A stretch of 64,000 bases of DNA from Rhizomys pruinosus (GCA_009823505.1 VZQC01000348.1:273907-337906); one strand, 5' to 3'. Counted from the first letter of the stretch, positions 37,701-50,774 are shown. Numbers and translations are program-made. Notes: a model not told the origin generated them from the letters alone.

Positions 37701-40700
37701 AGAGTACGAACGCACATTGACCTCTCCACCAACCTCGCCCTATTCGCAACATATAGTTATGCCCTTAACACACACACACACCACATTCTTGAGTCAACTC
37801 TATTAGCCCATGCCAACTACTCATTCCCCCAAGGGGACCCTACCACCACTAAACTCCACTCATATCTCCAATTATTAATTTTTCAATGGCTGTAAGGCCC
37901 GGTCTTGAGTGACTCAAGATGATCAAATTGGGGTGACAGTTAATAGGGCTTTCCAGGAAGGCTGAAAGTCCCTGAAATCTGAACTTTAATCCTGATCCGC
38001 GAGGGGTCTCTTTACGCACAAAGCTTTTATGTTTCCACCTCAAGCGAACTTACGCAGAGCTCAAGGGTTTTTTAAGTAATCACCACGTCTCGCCCAAGTT
38101 TTTAGTGTGTAAACTAACTTATGGTTTTATATTCTTTATAGGTGACAGTCATACACCGTATCCTAAGGAACGAGGACACCTCACGCGCATGACTATAGTA
38201 GTATGAGGGAACATAGCATCAATGCAGAGGGAGATGTCGAGAAGGAAACGGAAGAAACACCGAAAAGGAGAAGAATGCTGAGAGAAAAGTTCTTAGGCTA
38301 CCCTAGAAACAAGGCTGAGACCTAGTCAAAAAACAAACAAAACACAGTCAGACTGCCTCTACATAACCCCTCGTCTTTGATAGGAAATGCAAGCTGCACG
38401 CCAAGTAGACACTGGTTTTTAACACACACACTCCTTCATCGGGCGAGGGGCTTAGTGCAAAAGAAACATGTGACCCATCGCTGAACAAACTAGAGTAATG
38501 AAAAGGAAAAGATGTAAATATAACTCAACCAAAAATGAAAATTCAGATGCACACAAATATGCAACACAAGAATAAAGTAACACAGTCCAAAGTTTATACT
38601 AGGGAGTTAAACAAGGTGGTAAAACTGCTTAAAATTTTTTTATATCTCCAATAGCCATGGAACTTGCCATTTTTGACGTCCAATTTGTTATTTTGATTCA
38701 TTACCCTATAAGGGCATGTATACCCAGCATACGTTTTAACAAATATAAGGAAAACAGGAACAAACGCTTACAATTTACACTATTTTGTAAAATCAATTAA
38801 GCTTAGTATCCCTACATCAGGTGCAACTAGATAACTACAGAAAGCATGGGGAGCACAACTCTCATAGAAACTATCAAAAACACCCTGAATGAAAAAACTG
38901 GGTCCAAGGCAGAAACTAAAGACGAAAAAATATTTAAACTCTTGGCTAAGTATGGATTTTTGGCGTAAATGAAAAATAGTAAAACACAGCATATAAAAAC
39001 TGGAGCACAAAATTTTGGTATGTTGATAGGTCAGGTTTCTTCGCATGGAGGGCTCCCAACAGAGAAAGCTATATGTCATGACGGTCACGTAATCCCATTA
39101 AAATATTAATGTAAAGATTTGGAAACGATGGTATTGGAAATACATAAATTTGGAAACGGCTCATATAATGTATGCACAAGGCGATCACAGAATGTAAAAC
39201 AACATTGAAACAGCACCACTTTGAGGAAAATATAGCAAAGAACAACATGGACAATCGCAAATAAAATATAACAAAGCGGCTGTAGAACAGCGGGAAGAGG
39301 AAAGGAGTATGGCCCTAAATAACAGTTAAGACGGATAAAGTCAGGCGTCTAAAGGGCTGGAAGAGATAATGCCTCAGTGCATTAGGGATAATGGCTTTAG
39401 ATTATTGGCAAGCGGTATCGCCGCCTGCAGGTCTCTTGCGACGAACCCAATGTTTATGATCCCTTTAGCTAAGCCACACATGGCCAACTAACCCAACATA
39501 TCGCGTAAATCGGTCTCGGCAGTTGAGAGCAACGATGGCTGATCAACTCAACTACACCCATCTGATACCTTTTTTCTGACCTCTGTAGGTCTACCAATTT
39601 TCGAGTGAGTAAACTTGTACACACGTATCGCATCCATGTTTCAACATGGGGAATCTGAAACAATCCCCAATCAATATTTCATATACAGTATAACATCATT
39701 TCAAAAATAATGTATTCTTTGGGGATGAGACGTCCCACGACAGGTTAATAATTTAGCAAGTGAGCATGAGGGGTGCAAACACACAAAAAAAACACAGAAA
39801 AATCAAATGAAAAACAACAGCACGACTGATTCAGGTGCAAACAGTACAATATTCTGTTAAAATAAAATATTAAAAACTTATTAACCCAAAAAAGTAAAAA
39901 AAAGAGAGGAAACTAATATATATATAATAATAAGGAGAATGCAGTAAATATCTTGCACTCACAAAAATACCCGAAGGGAGGGACTATTTATTACCTTCGA
40001 TCACTATAGGAATAGGAGGAGATCCAAAGAGATTCGAATTAAGTATGGGCATCATTCACTTCTGTATAATGCTAATAAATACATTTAATATATATATTTT
40101 TTTCCTACTAGACTAATATTAAGCACAAGTAAAATTAATATAGAGAATAGTAATTAATAATGTAAAGAAATACACATGTTTATGTTCTTATAAGGAATAT
40201 ATAATTATGGCTTTTCGAGCTAACATCCAAAAATTGCACCACAAAATTATCATATGTTATGATATAATAGATAATCATTGAATATACTAGCTTATAACAT
40301 CCCATGAGGAAAAAAGGAAAGTAAAGTAAAAAATCAAAAGATAATTTCAAAATGATTCTTTAAGATTTGGTTAAATGTAGGGCACAATGTACTTATACTA
40401 TTTCAAATATATAGAATATTCTCCTGATCACTGTCGCACTTTCTTATAAAAGGTTTATGAAGTCCAAATATTAAAATTTCTATAATTCTTGAAAAATAGG
40501 CCATAACAGAAATCATATAATCCCTACACACATCCCTGAAGAGTTACGGAACTGAAGACTAATGTATTGAAAGCACACACAAATCAATGCATTAACCAGT
40601 AATAAAAAAAATGTAAATGTTCTCTTATCTATCTAACAATTTGTATACACTGATATGAATTTTTTTTTTAAGTTAAAAAAAAAAAAAAAAAAAAATTTTT

Positions 40701-43700
40701 TTTAAAAAAAATGTGGGAGCGCATCGCCCATGCCAGAAATGGAAGGCGATCACCGTGAAAACTAGGTGTCCGAAACCAAACACTCGGAACAATAGAGTAT
40801 AGATAAGGCGGCCTTGAGAATAATTGAACAAGTCCATCCAAAAGGGCATATGTGTATTATCACGACGTCAACTGCTACTCAGTCACTAGAGAATATCTGG
40901 ATAATTCCCACGAACTTTTTTTTCTGATTAGCTCGCTTTGAATAAACAATGTGATTCAGTAATACCAAACACCAATAATTTCAGATTCTAGAAATTCTAG
41001 TACAGAGAGGATAAAGAAAATATCTTATGAGTGATATGATGTGTAATGTTCAGGAAATTTGGATTGGATTTAAATGACCTAAGATACACTTCCTGCGCTG
41101 ATATCTTGTAAAAGTGAAGGTGTGATAAACATCATAAAAAACCGCACAATATCACTGTATGTCAAGAACAAAAGAGGTCAAAAAGAGACGTCGAAACTAT
41201 CATGCATTGTGTTGTTTATTCTATGGCTACTTTTTTTTATGCAATAATTAGGGACTATCTATCTCATGACCAATTAAAAAAATGGGGATAAAATTGTGTG
41301 TGATCTGTTTTTCCCGTTACTCGCTGTATAACACTTGCCCCCATCTGAGGCTCTGATGACCTTCCTTCGAACACTCTTTATAGTACACGTTCCTTGTTGT
41401 CCGTTTCCCATTCCGGTACGCTTGTCTCTTCTTTCTTTCGTTTTCACTTTTTTGGAGACAGGTAGGTCTGCGGGTGGGAAGGGCAGACGGCAAAGCTAGG
41501 TGCCTGGAACGTCACTCAGCTGTATATACCAGGCGTGATATGGCACTTATAAGAACTCAGAGATCCCGAGCGGCGTGACCACTTGATACACTAGAGACTT
41601 AAGGTGATTAAAGTCATGCACCAACAAGCCCGTCTTAAAAATGTTTCTTACCCCAATGTGGGTGCTGGGACATCAACCCAATGCTTCTTTAACCCACTGA
41701 GACCAAAATCCTGGCAGCACGAGCCTAAAAACATACGTGGGATGAATAAGTAAATAATTAATGAAACCCACCTAGGAGCAACTAGAACAACGCTAGGAGT
41801 TCACGCAAGGAAAAGAGTTCTTCGCAACCTCTTCACCGATGAAGAGGATTACCCTCTCATTCATCGGTTAAATCTGTATGCTTATATAGAGCTTTGCATA
41901 AAAACCAAAAGGGCAACGAGCCTATAATGCATTATACAGGCCTAAAAAGAATTATCTCATAGGTGCTATTTATAAACCATAAAATTGCCTCAACTTTTCG
42001 CAAATCTCACCATATATGTAATCCTAGAAGAGTTATACACTTAATGCTAGGTTAATTACTTAAAAGAGTTCCAAAGGCAAAGAAGACAGAAAAAAGAAAG
42101 ATCGCAAAGGACTAGTTTTTCGCAAACTGATAAAGTACTTCATTAACTGTCAAGAATCACATAATTTAAACCCTTAAATACTTGGCAGGCGAGAATGAAA
42201 TGTTCACCTCTATTCTAGAACTATGCATATGTAACTTCCAGATTGATGTGAGAGTTTCAGAGAGAGATCACTCATTAGCGCAAAGTCTGAATGTAGCCAT
42301 AAGTTACCATCACATAAGGAACTGCTTGTCAGTCTAATGTTGAGCATAGGATTATATAAAGTCAATTATTAGCTGTTGGGATTATTTTCTTCGCTCGTTA
42401 AGATATTAACTTATAATAATAACCAATTCAAATCATCGCGCAATCTACTAAATATGTCAAAGTCAAGATGCCAAGCTTAGATTAACCTGTGTTTCAGACA
42501 CGATGATGCAAATCTTCTCCACTCCTCTTTTGTCGAGTTATGGTGTTCTTAAAATGCATAGGTACCCATAGGGAAAAACAAAGAAAATAAAAAATAATTT
42601 ATCAATATTCTCTCAAGGCAAATAGAGGTAATTCCTTAGTAACTGTAAGGAGGAACAATATAGTTTGCTACTTGTAAATACCGCTCTCATTGAAAACCTA
42701 CAATAATGACAATTTACTGCACGCATGGAGAGAGGAAAAATAGACAAGTTACTTCATTGAATCATGATTGAATCATGAGTGGCAAAGAAAGTTGAAGTGT
42801 AAATTAAGTTGTGAAAGTGCATCGGATGTCTTATTCTCACATCCACTTTCTGATTTGCATCTCACATCAGCTTCTAGACTTTCAACATAATACAAGGGAA
42901 GCCATCTACGGGTTTGTCAGCTCTGTATCAAAGGAACCAAGAACTGTAACTAAACCAGTTCATTGTTAAATAAATGGCTGTTATCGATTGTTGCTTGAAA
43001 GATGCGGAATGTTCTCATCATCATGCCTGCTGGTGATCTTTAACGCTCCACTCATATAGGCTCATTGAATCGGAGTTAGTATGGGTAATTTTCTGGTGGT
43101 AGGATCACAGAGAATCTTCTCAAAGAATAAGCTATCTCCTATAAGGTAGCTGTTTATAAACTCCATAAGTTGGTGATGATGATCAGAGCGGGAGTCAATT
43201 CACCTCACCAAGAGGACACCACGTGGGTTTCGGTTACATATATAGGGGGAAGTCAAGATGGGGAGGGTATAATAAAATCATGAAAATGATGAAGCCATTC
43301 AGTTAATTATCCCAATTTCAACATTCAGGCTAATAATAATAGTCGTTACATCCTACAAGATTGATCTGCAAATGCTAAGGCAAACATATCATTCAACCCC
43401 ACCCCAAATGGAAACAGCTATGATCACAAGCCCTCTCTCTCCAGACGGCCCTACGTGGTAGTAAAGGGGCGGATAAGTGAAATTGTTGCGACTAAGAGAG
43501 GATGGAAAGAGTGGTGAGAAGCAAGGAAGTACAGCTCGAAAACGGATAGTTGGTATGTAATGAATAGGCAGTATGCACCAGTATCAGGAGCATATTAATG
43601 TGAAAAAGACGCAGTATAGTCCAATACTTACTTGGAGCCTCGAAACAAATGCCTGGTTAAGAATTTATGAGTGTACCACATCATCGTACTCATTTTTACT

Positions 43701-45423
43701 CCTAGTTTGTTAATTGTCACGTAAGATCTAGGGAGGCCCAACAGAGGGCCCAGAAATAATTCTCCACCAGCCTAATCTGGAGAGAGAGGACACGCCATAT
43801 CGTTAACTAAAGACAACACTGAATCTGGGGCAACCGTCGTCTCTCACATAAAGAGTCCACTTCCTAAAGACTGTATGGAGGTCTGTCAAAGTTAGGCAAA
43901 TCTGGTAGGGCTAGTCATTCTTAGAGGCTTGAGAGAGAGTAGGAATTAATCAAGTTTTTCAGAGAGATAGAGATAGCTTTGTCAGAGGACACACTATTGC
44001 CTTAGTAGTAGTCAAATTTGCGAGCTATACCTAGATTCATTATCCAACACATAAAATTTTCTCCAACTATTATTGAAGTACTGGACCATACTGCACGACC
44101 CAACCCCAAGAACCATACTGCTTCTGAGTGGGAACTATAGGGTGTCCGCAACAAAATTCCAACACTAACAAGTCTCATATTGAATACGGCATCCTTGTTA
44201 ATTCCCACCACCATCACGAGTGATGATCAGCGAAGTGAACAGGGGTCAGGGATATGGTTGGGGGAGATCACATTGAGCGAAGGGGGGTCCAATAGGGGAA
44301 CAAGTTTTAGATATGATCAAATACATTGTATGAAATTTTCATATGGGGGAAGTTAATGGGTCATTTTGGTAGAGATAGGTTGGCTTATGCTTTAATCTCT
44401 ATGGCTCCCATTAGGCAGCTTTTTGGTATGCATTTTAATCTCGAGATCTCACCACACCCAAAAGTACGCTTCAAATTACATTGGTACTCGTGATATACCC
44501 TTGTATAGTTTGGGCCAGTATGTTTATCTTTTCTTATCTTCAGAGCAGACCCCTATATAGGTTTGATTATGCGCCTTTCCTCATAGAGTAGAATCTCCTA
44601 TATTGTAGGGCATTTGGTGTGGGTTCAGGCTGGAGTAGTGGTCTACTTCTTCAGTGGAAGTTTCTAAGTTCTCCTTTTGGTTGGGTTCGTGTTGGGCTTG
44701 TGGAGAATGCAACAATGGAGACCTCTGGAATATGATGTACAGCGTTTTTTGATTTAACGGGATACTTGCACTGACATCTGTAAACTGCTCCGTAGGTGTT
44801 TATATATGAGTACACAATGCCAGTTTTTTCTTTTTCAATATTTCTGTTATATAAATCTGATTTCCTTTTTCTCTTTTGGTCTTTCGAGATTGTTCGTCTC
44901 CTAGCCAGCTTGTCCTGGAACTCACCGTCTGTAGAGTGAGACCATGCTGGCCTTGACTCACAAAGTAGCCTGCCTCTGCCTCCCGAGTGCTAGGGATTAA
45001 AGGCCATGTGCCACCCACCTGGCTATTTTATTTAATTTTTTTAAGGGATTCTACAATAATAAAGAGCACAGTTGTTTTCGGAACACATTGTACTTGCTCA
45101 GTTTGCCATACAAATTAGGTAATTGGTGCTACCATCCACAGATGATGGGTACCTTCGTTGTTTTTTTCTGGGACTGTGGTTACTTCAATTAGCATAAAAC
45201 CTTCTAGTTCCATCCATATTTACCTGCAAAATTTCCATGATGTCATGCTTTTTTTTTTCATACAGATCAGGTATTGGTGCATTTTTTCAAGTTCTATGTT
45301 CCAAACTTTTGAACAACCCAAGGTTCCCATAACCAGTTGAAGAAGCTTGTATGCACAAACACGTTGATCCAATCAGGAGTCAAGACTATATTCCTGTAGT
45401 CTCATGATTCACCCCTAATCTCT
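34701..45423 (-). other. Noisy reverse-complement copy of about 64.0-58.54 kb
   Basis: Reverse-complement anchors: 35,156-35,177 -> 63,787-63,768; 37,028-37,110 -> about 63,000-62,950; 37,455-37,495 -> the 17-bp minisatellite; 38,550-38,590 -> about 62,150; 38,895-38,906 -> 61,918-61,907; 43,395-43,440 -> about 59,850; 45,335-45,354 -> 58,620-58,601 (20 identical bases). Order is strictly descending. The copy is stretched about 1.9-fold. No true genes. Confidence 0.85.
44872..45030 (-). mobile_element. B1 SINE, antisense, noisy copy of the one at 58,918
   Basis: Reverse-complement B1 ('cctgcctctgcctcccgagt', 'ccagcttgtcctggaactca') lying exactly where the fold-back map predicts. Lacks the long poly-A/T of the clean copy. 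Confidence 0.85.
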
Positions 45424-45424
45424 N
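45424..45424. other. Single ambiguous base at an assembly join
   Basis: The only 'n' in the window. To its left is reverse-complement material from about 58,540. To its right begins an exact return to the sequence at 8,225. Confidence 0.95.
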
Positions 45425-46448
45425 TGAAAAACAGACTTCAAATTAAAACTAATCAGAAGTGATAAGGAGGGTCACTTCATTCTACTCAAAAGAACACTCA
45501 TCCAAGAAGATATTACAATCATGCACCAAACTCTGGTGCACCTAAGTTCATAAAAAACAGTACTCCAGGACTATAGAACACAGATTAGCCCAACTCAGTA
45601 ATAGTAGGTAGCTTCAATATCCCCCTAAATCAAATAGACAGGTCAACCAGACAAAGATTAAACAGAGAGACATCTGAATTAAATGACATCTTACATCAAA
45701 AGGATCTAATAGACATCTACAGAATATTCCACCCAAGCACAAAAGAATATACTTTCCACTCAGCAGCCCATGCAAGTTTCTTCAAAATTGACCACACACT
45801 AGCATGTGGTCTTACATAACACAACTTAACAAATACAAAAAATTAAAATAGTTTGATGCATTCTATTAGACCACAATGCAATAAAACTTATAATTAATAG
45901 AAAAAAAGCTCTAGTAACTCATGGAGATTAAATAGCATAATCCTGAATGATGAATGGGTCAAAGAAGAAATTAAGAAAGAAATAAAGGTATTACTGGAAC
46001 TAAATGGAAAGGATAATACAACACAGCAAAATCTCTGGGACACTTTAAAAAGAGTCCTAAGAGGGAAGTTTATAGCTCTAAGTGCCTACATTAAAAAAAA
46101 ATCAGAAAAAGCACATATAAATGACTTAAAAGTACAACTCAAGACTCTGGAAAGGCAACAAAAAACCAAGACCAAACCTAGTAAATCAGAAGAAATAACA
46201 AAAATCAGATCAGAATTAATTAAATAGAAACAAAGAAAACAATACAAAGAATCAGTGAATCTAAGCACTGGTTGTTTGAAAAGTTAAACAAGATAGACAG
46301 GCACTTAGTCCAATTAACCAAAAGAAAGAAAGAGGAAATACAAATTAACAAAATCAGAGATAAAAGGGGAAGCATCAAAATGGACCCCCCCCCAAATCCA
46401 GAACACTCTAAGGGAATACTTTAAAAACATATACTCTGATAGAATGCA
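45425..46448 (+). pseudogene. L1 ORF2 endonuclease region, duplicate of 8,225-9,248
   Basis: Same sequence at offset 37,200. Differences seen: a/c at 8,424 vs 45,624 and t/a at 8,740 vs 45,940. The ORF2 start and ORF1 present before 8,225 are missing here because the copy begins at the join. Confidence 0.95.
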
Positions 46449-47585
46449 TGAAATAATTTCAATCATTTTGTATTTGTTGAGACTTCTTTTGTGTCTCAGT
46501 ATGTGGTCGATTTTGGAGAATGTTCCATGGGGCTCTGAGTAGAAAGTATATTCTCTGGTGTTTGGGTGGAATATTCTGTACATGTCTATGAGGTCCATTT
46601 GTTGTATTGTATTGTTCAGTTCCAATGTCTGTTTATTTCTTGTCCAGTTGATCTATCCAAGGGGCACAGTGGGGTGTTGAAGTCCCCCACTATTAGTGTT
46701 CTGGGATTAATCTGTGTCTTGAGGAGTTGTAGAATTGTGTTTATAAAGTTCCATGCACCCAAGTTTGGTGCATAAACATTTAGGATTGTGAAATCATCAT
46801 TAATTGTTCCTTTGATAAGGATGTAATGGCCCTTTTTGTCTCTTCTGATTGACTTTACTTTTAGGTATATTTTGTCTGATATTAGAATAGCAACTCCTGC
46901 TTGCTTTTTGGTACCATTTGCTTAGAATAGTTTTTTTTCCATCCTTTCACTTAAAAAAATTTTTTTTAAATTTATTTTGTATGTGTATGAATGTACTGTC
47001 TGCATGTAGGTTTGTGCACCCATGTTGAGCAATGCTGCGGAGGTCAGAAGAGGATGTCAGATTCCCCTGGAACTGGAGTTAAAGATGGTTCTCAGCCACC
47101 ATATGGGTGCTGGGGATCAAACCTGGGTCCTCTGCAAGAGTAGTCGGTGCTCTTAACCACTAGGCCATCTCTCCAGCCCTTCCATCCTTTCACTTTAAGT
47201 TGGTATCTGTCCTTGAGGGTGAGATGGGTTTCTTGTAGACAGCATATAGATAGATTCTGTTTCCTAATCCATTTTCCCAGTCTATGTCTTTTTATTGGGG
47301 AGTTTAGACTGTTAATATTTAAGATTATTATTGAGAGATATGTGTTGCTTCTTTTCAACTTATTTTTTGTTTGCATTCTTGGTCTAGGTTTGTATTTACA
47401 CTGTTATGCTTTTATTAGTTTCTCTCTTTAGTTGCTTGGGGATAGTTGCTCCTTTCCTCTGTTTTTTGAATTGCCTCAAGTATTTTCTGAAGTGTTGGTT
47501 TTTTGACATGTATTTTTTCATTTTGTTTATGTCATAAAATATTTTTCTTTCTCCTTCAACTATAATTGACATTTTTGCTCGGTAT
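46449..47585 (-). pseudogene. Inverted L1 segment, cleaner duplicate
   Basis: Minus-strand reading: ORF1 C-terminal tail at 47,400-47,580, ORF2 start (I-I-L-N-I-N-S-L-N-S-P-I-K-R-H-R-L) near 47,300-47,350, endonuclease near 46,510. It departs from 9,249-10,395 only after about 47,329, where the first copy loses three bases and then becomes noisy. Confidence 0.9.
46953..47179 (-). mobile_element. B2 SINE, antisense, duplicate of 9,753-9,979
   Basis: Identical body and the same 16-bp TSD at 46,937-46,952 and 47,180-47,195. Confidence 0.97.
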
Positions 47586-48281
47586 AGTGATCTGGAATAA
47601 GCCTGACTAGCTGCAAGAACACATGGAGACTAAACAACACAATCCTGAATAATGAATGGGTCAGTGAAGAAATAAAGAATGAAATAAAAGTATTCATGGA
47701 TCTAAACGAAAAAGACAACAGAACACAACAAAACCTGTGGGATACTTTAAAAGCAGTCCTAAGAGGGAAATTTGTAGCCTTAAGTATCCATATTAAAAAA
47801 AAAAACAGAAAGGGAACAAATAAATGATCTAACACTGCGGCTAAAACACTTGAGAGACAACAACAAATGAATCCTAAACCCAACAGACAGGAAGAAATAA
47901 CAAAAATCAGAGCAGAAATCAATGAAATAGAAACAAAGAAAACAATACAAAAAAACAATAAAATTCAAAAGTTGGTTCTTTGAATAGATAAAAAGATAGA
48001 CAGACTTCTAGCCCAGTTAACCAAAAGAAAGAAAGAGCAACTCCAAATTAATAGTATTCGTGATGAAAAGGGAAACATCACAACAGATAAAGAAAAGATC
48101 ATGACAATCATACAAGAATACTTCAAAAACCTATATTCTAGTAAGTTTGAAAACCTAAGAGAAATGGATGAATATCTGAAATCCTGGGAATCAACAAAGC
48201 TTAATCAAGAAGAGATTGACAGTTTAAACAGACCCATAACATTTAAGGAAATTGAAGATGTAATAAAAAAACCTCCCAAGT

Positions 48282-48480
48282 GCCAGGTGTGGGTGGCACA
48301 TACCTTTAATCCTAGCACTTGGGAGGCAGAGGCAGGCAGATCTTTGTGAATTCAAGGCCAGCCTGGTCTACAGAGTGAGTTCCAGGAAAGCTGGGGCTAC
48401 AGGGAGACCCTGTCTTGAAAAGACCAAAAAACCCCCAAAACAAAAACAAAAACAAACAAACAAACAAACAAACAAACAAA
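48282..48480 (+). mobile_element. B1 SINE with (AAAC)n tail
   Basis: Full sense B1 ('gccaggtgtgggtggcacat' to 'gggagaccctgtcttgaaaa') with an expanded AAAC tail. The flanks 'aaaaaacctcccaagt' and 'aaaaaactaccaagt' look like a slightly diverged TSD. Confidence 0.93.
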
Positions 48481-48927
48481 AAAACTACCAAGTAAAAATA
48501 GCCCAGTCTCAGATGGTTTCATAGCAGAATGCTATAAGACATTTAAAGAGGTCTTACAACCATTAATACTCAAACTGTTCAGAAGGATACAAACAGAGGA
48601 CAATCTCCCAAATTCCTTCTATGAAGCCAGCATCACTCTAATACCAAAACCAGACAAAGATACAACAAATAAAAAACTATAGACCCATCTCATTAATAAA
48701 CATAGATGCAAAAATTCTCAACAAATACTTGCAAATCGTATACAGACCCACATCAAAAGGACCATCCATTATGACCAAGTTGGATTCATACCAGAGATGC
48801 AGGGATGGTTCAACATAATGCAAATCAATAAATGTCATAAGATAAAAATCATATCATCATCTCAATTAATGCAGAAAAAGCCTTTGACGAGATCCAGCAT
48901 CCCTTCATGTTTAAAGTTCTAGAGGGA

Positions 48928-49157
48928 GGGACTGGAGAAATGGCCTAGCTGTTAAGAGCACCAACTGCCTTTCAGAGGACCTGGGTTCGATTCCCAGCAC
49001 CCACATGTCAGCTGAGAACCATCTTTAACTCCAGTTCCAGGGGAATCCGACACCCTCTTCTGACCTCCGCAGCATTGCATAACATGGGTGCACAAACCTA
49101 CATGCAGACAGTACATTCATATGCATACAAAAATAAATAAAATAAAAAATTATTAAA
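48928..49157 (+). mobile_element. B2 SINE with 15-bp TSD
   Basis: Sense B2: tRNA-like head with 'gggttcgattcccagc' B-box, 'aactccagttccaggggaat' middle, A-rich tail with AATAAA words. Perfect TSD aaagttctagaggga at 48,913-48,927 and 49,158-49,172, inside ORF2 RT. Confidence 0.97.
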
Positions 49158-50740
49158 AAAGTTCTAGAGGGAATGGGACTGAAGAGAACATTCCTCAACA
49201 TAATCAAAGCCATATACAACAAACTCATTGCCGACATCATCCAAAATGGAGAAAATTAGAAGCATTCCCCTTAAAGGCAGGAACCTGGCAATGCTTCTCC
49301 CATCATGACTCCTCTTCAATTTGGTGCTTGAAATGCTTGCTAGGGGAATAAGGCAAGAAAGGGAAATTAAAGGAGTACTAGTTAGAAAAGAGGAAGTCAA
49401 ACTATTCCTTTTTGCAGATGATATGATTGTTTACCTAAGGGATGCTAAAAACTATACCAGAAAACTAGAAATGATTAAGAGTTTCAGCAAAGTGGTGGGA
49501 TACAAAATTAACCTAGAAAAATCAGTAGCCTTTCTTTACACAAACAAAAAGGAACCAGAGAAGGAATATAAGGAGACATTTTCACTCACAGTAGACTCAA
49601 AAAATAGCTAGGAATAAACCTAACCAAAGACACCAAAGATCTCTACAACAAAATTTTAAACCCCTGAAGAAGGAGATTGAAGATGACATCAAAAGATGGA
49701 AAAACCTCCCATGTTCATGGATTGGAAAAATTAACATAGTAAAATTGTCCATTCTACCCAAATTAATATACAGATTCAATGCAATCCCAGTTAAATTCCC
49801 AATGAGTTTCTTCACAGACTTGGAAAAAAATTCCTTAAATTCATATGGATGAACAAATACCACGTGCCGAGCGTCTCGCTAATAGAGGTACCAATAGCTA
49901 AAGTAGCCCTGAGTGAAAAGTGCAAGACAGAGGGGAAAAAATCACTTTTAGCCCCTTCAACTTAACTGACAGTGCTATAGGGTCATAAAGACAGCTTGCA
50001 TAATGGCAATCAAAAACAGTTCCATTTTACCGAAAATGGAAGAAAATTGAAGGTCCATACTTGAGCTCATACAAATTCAGCCACATCATATTTGATAAAA
50101 GAGCCAAAAAAAAGCTAATGGAGGATATAGTTAGCATCTTCAGACAAAAATGGGCTGGCTAAGCTGGATCATTCAATTTGTTAGAACGAGCAAAATTACG
50201 ATGCCTCCTACCTCTCACCCTGACAACAAAAATAAACTCCAAATGAAACAAGCAGAAACAAGCGAATTCTGAAGGTGATTAAGAAAAAGGGGTTGGTTGG
50301 TAGCCAGACCTGCAAGAAACATAGAGTAGGAAAAAGGACTTTCTAAAATCAAACAGCAGCTGTAACAAGGAAGTAGGAGTCAACAGCTTGACAAGGTGGG
50401 ACATCGATGCAAATCTAAAGTTTCTTTACAGTGAAAGAAACATTCAAGGAAGCCAAGAGAAAAACCCAACAGAGTGGGAGGAAATCTTCAACAAGCGATA
50501 CATTTCTGACAGAGGCATTAACATCGCAGGAATATATAATACTTCAAAAAAAGAAGAAAAAACAAAATGACTCTATCAACTCAAAAAGATCGGGAAAAAA
50601 AAGGAGCTGAACAGAGACTCACCAGTGAGGAAGTAAGATGTCTGAGAAACCCTTTAAAAAGTGTTCATGCATCTCATATGAAGTGCATAGCAGAGTTCAA
50701 TAAAACAATTTGGCTTTAGATAAGGAAGTATTTAAAATTA

Positions 50741-50741
50741 C

Positions 50742-50774
<33 letters not shown>
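50741..50774 (+). repeat. T-run followed by long poly-A
   Basis: A homopolymer of about 29 A preceded by T's. It has no equivalent at the matching place near 13,480 in the other copy, so it is probably a sequencing or consensus error. Confidence 0.7.

Larger units (their letters stand above)
47586..49850 (+). pseudogene. L1 ORF2 (pre-RT and reverse transcriptase), SINE-interrupted
   Basis: ORF2 encodes the endonuclease/reverse transcriptase that copies L1 RNA at the target site. This sense segment holds the pre-RT region (open 48,101-48,280), RT palm and fingers after the B1, and the catalytic F-A-D-D at 49,411-49,422 followed by M-I-V-Y-L, inside an open piece 49,321-49,611. Stops, a B1 and a B2 break the frame. 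With the inverted block to its left it forms one 5'-inverted L1. Confidence 0.9.

Noticed and set aside
18000..44700. Many 60-110-codon ORFs on both strands
   Set aside because: They lie in noisy sequence whose clean counterpart has no matching frames. Chance ORFs created by inserted bases.
15000..45423. Biological hypermutation, an ancient diverged duplication, or a foreign insertion
   Set aside because: Changes are mostly insertions, not base substitutions; order is collinear then inverted about one point; identical runs up to 56 bp survive. This fits read error far better.
48928..49157. tRNA gene suggested by the B-box-like gttcgattc
   Set aside because: It is the tRNA-derived head of a B2 SINE with a TSD and A-rich tail, with no cloverleaf beyond the head.
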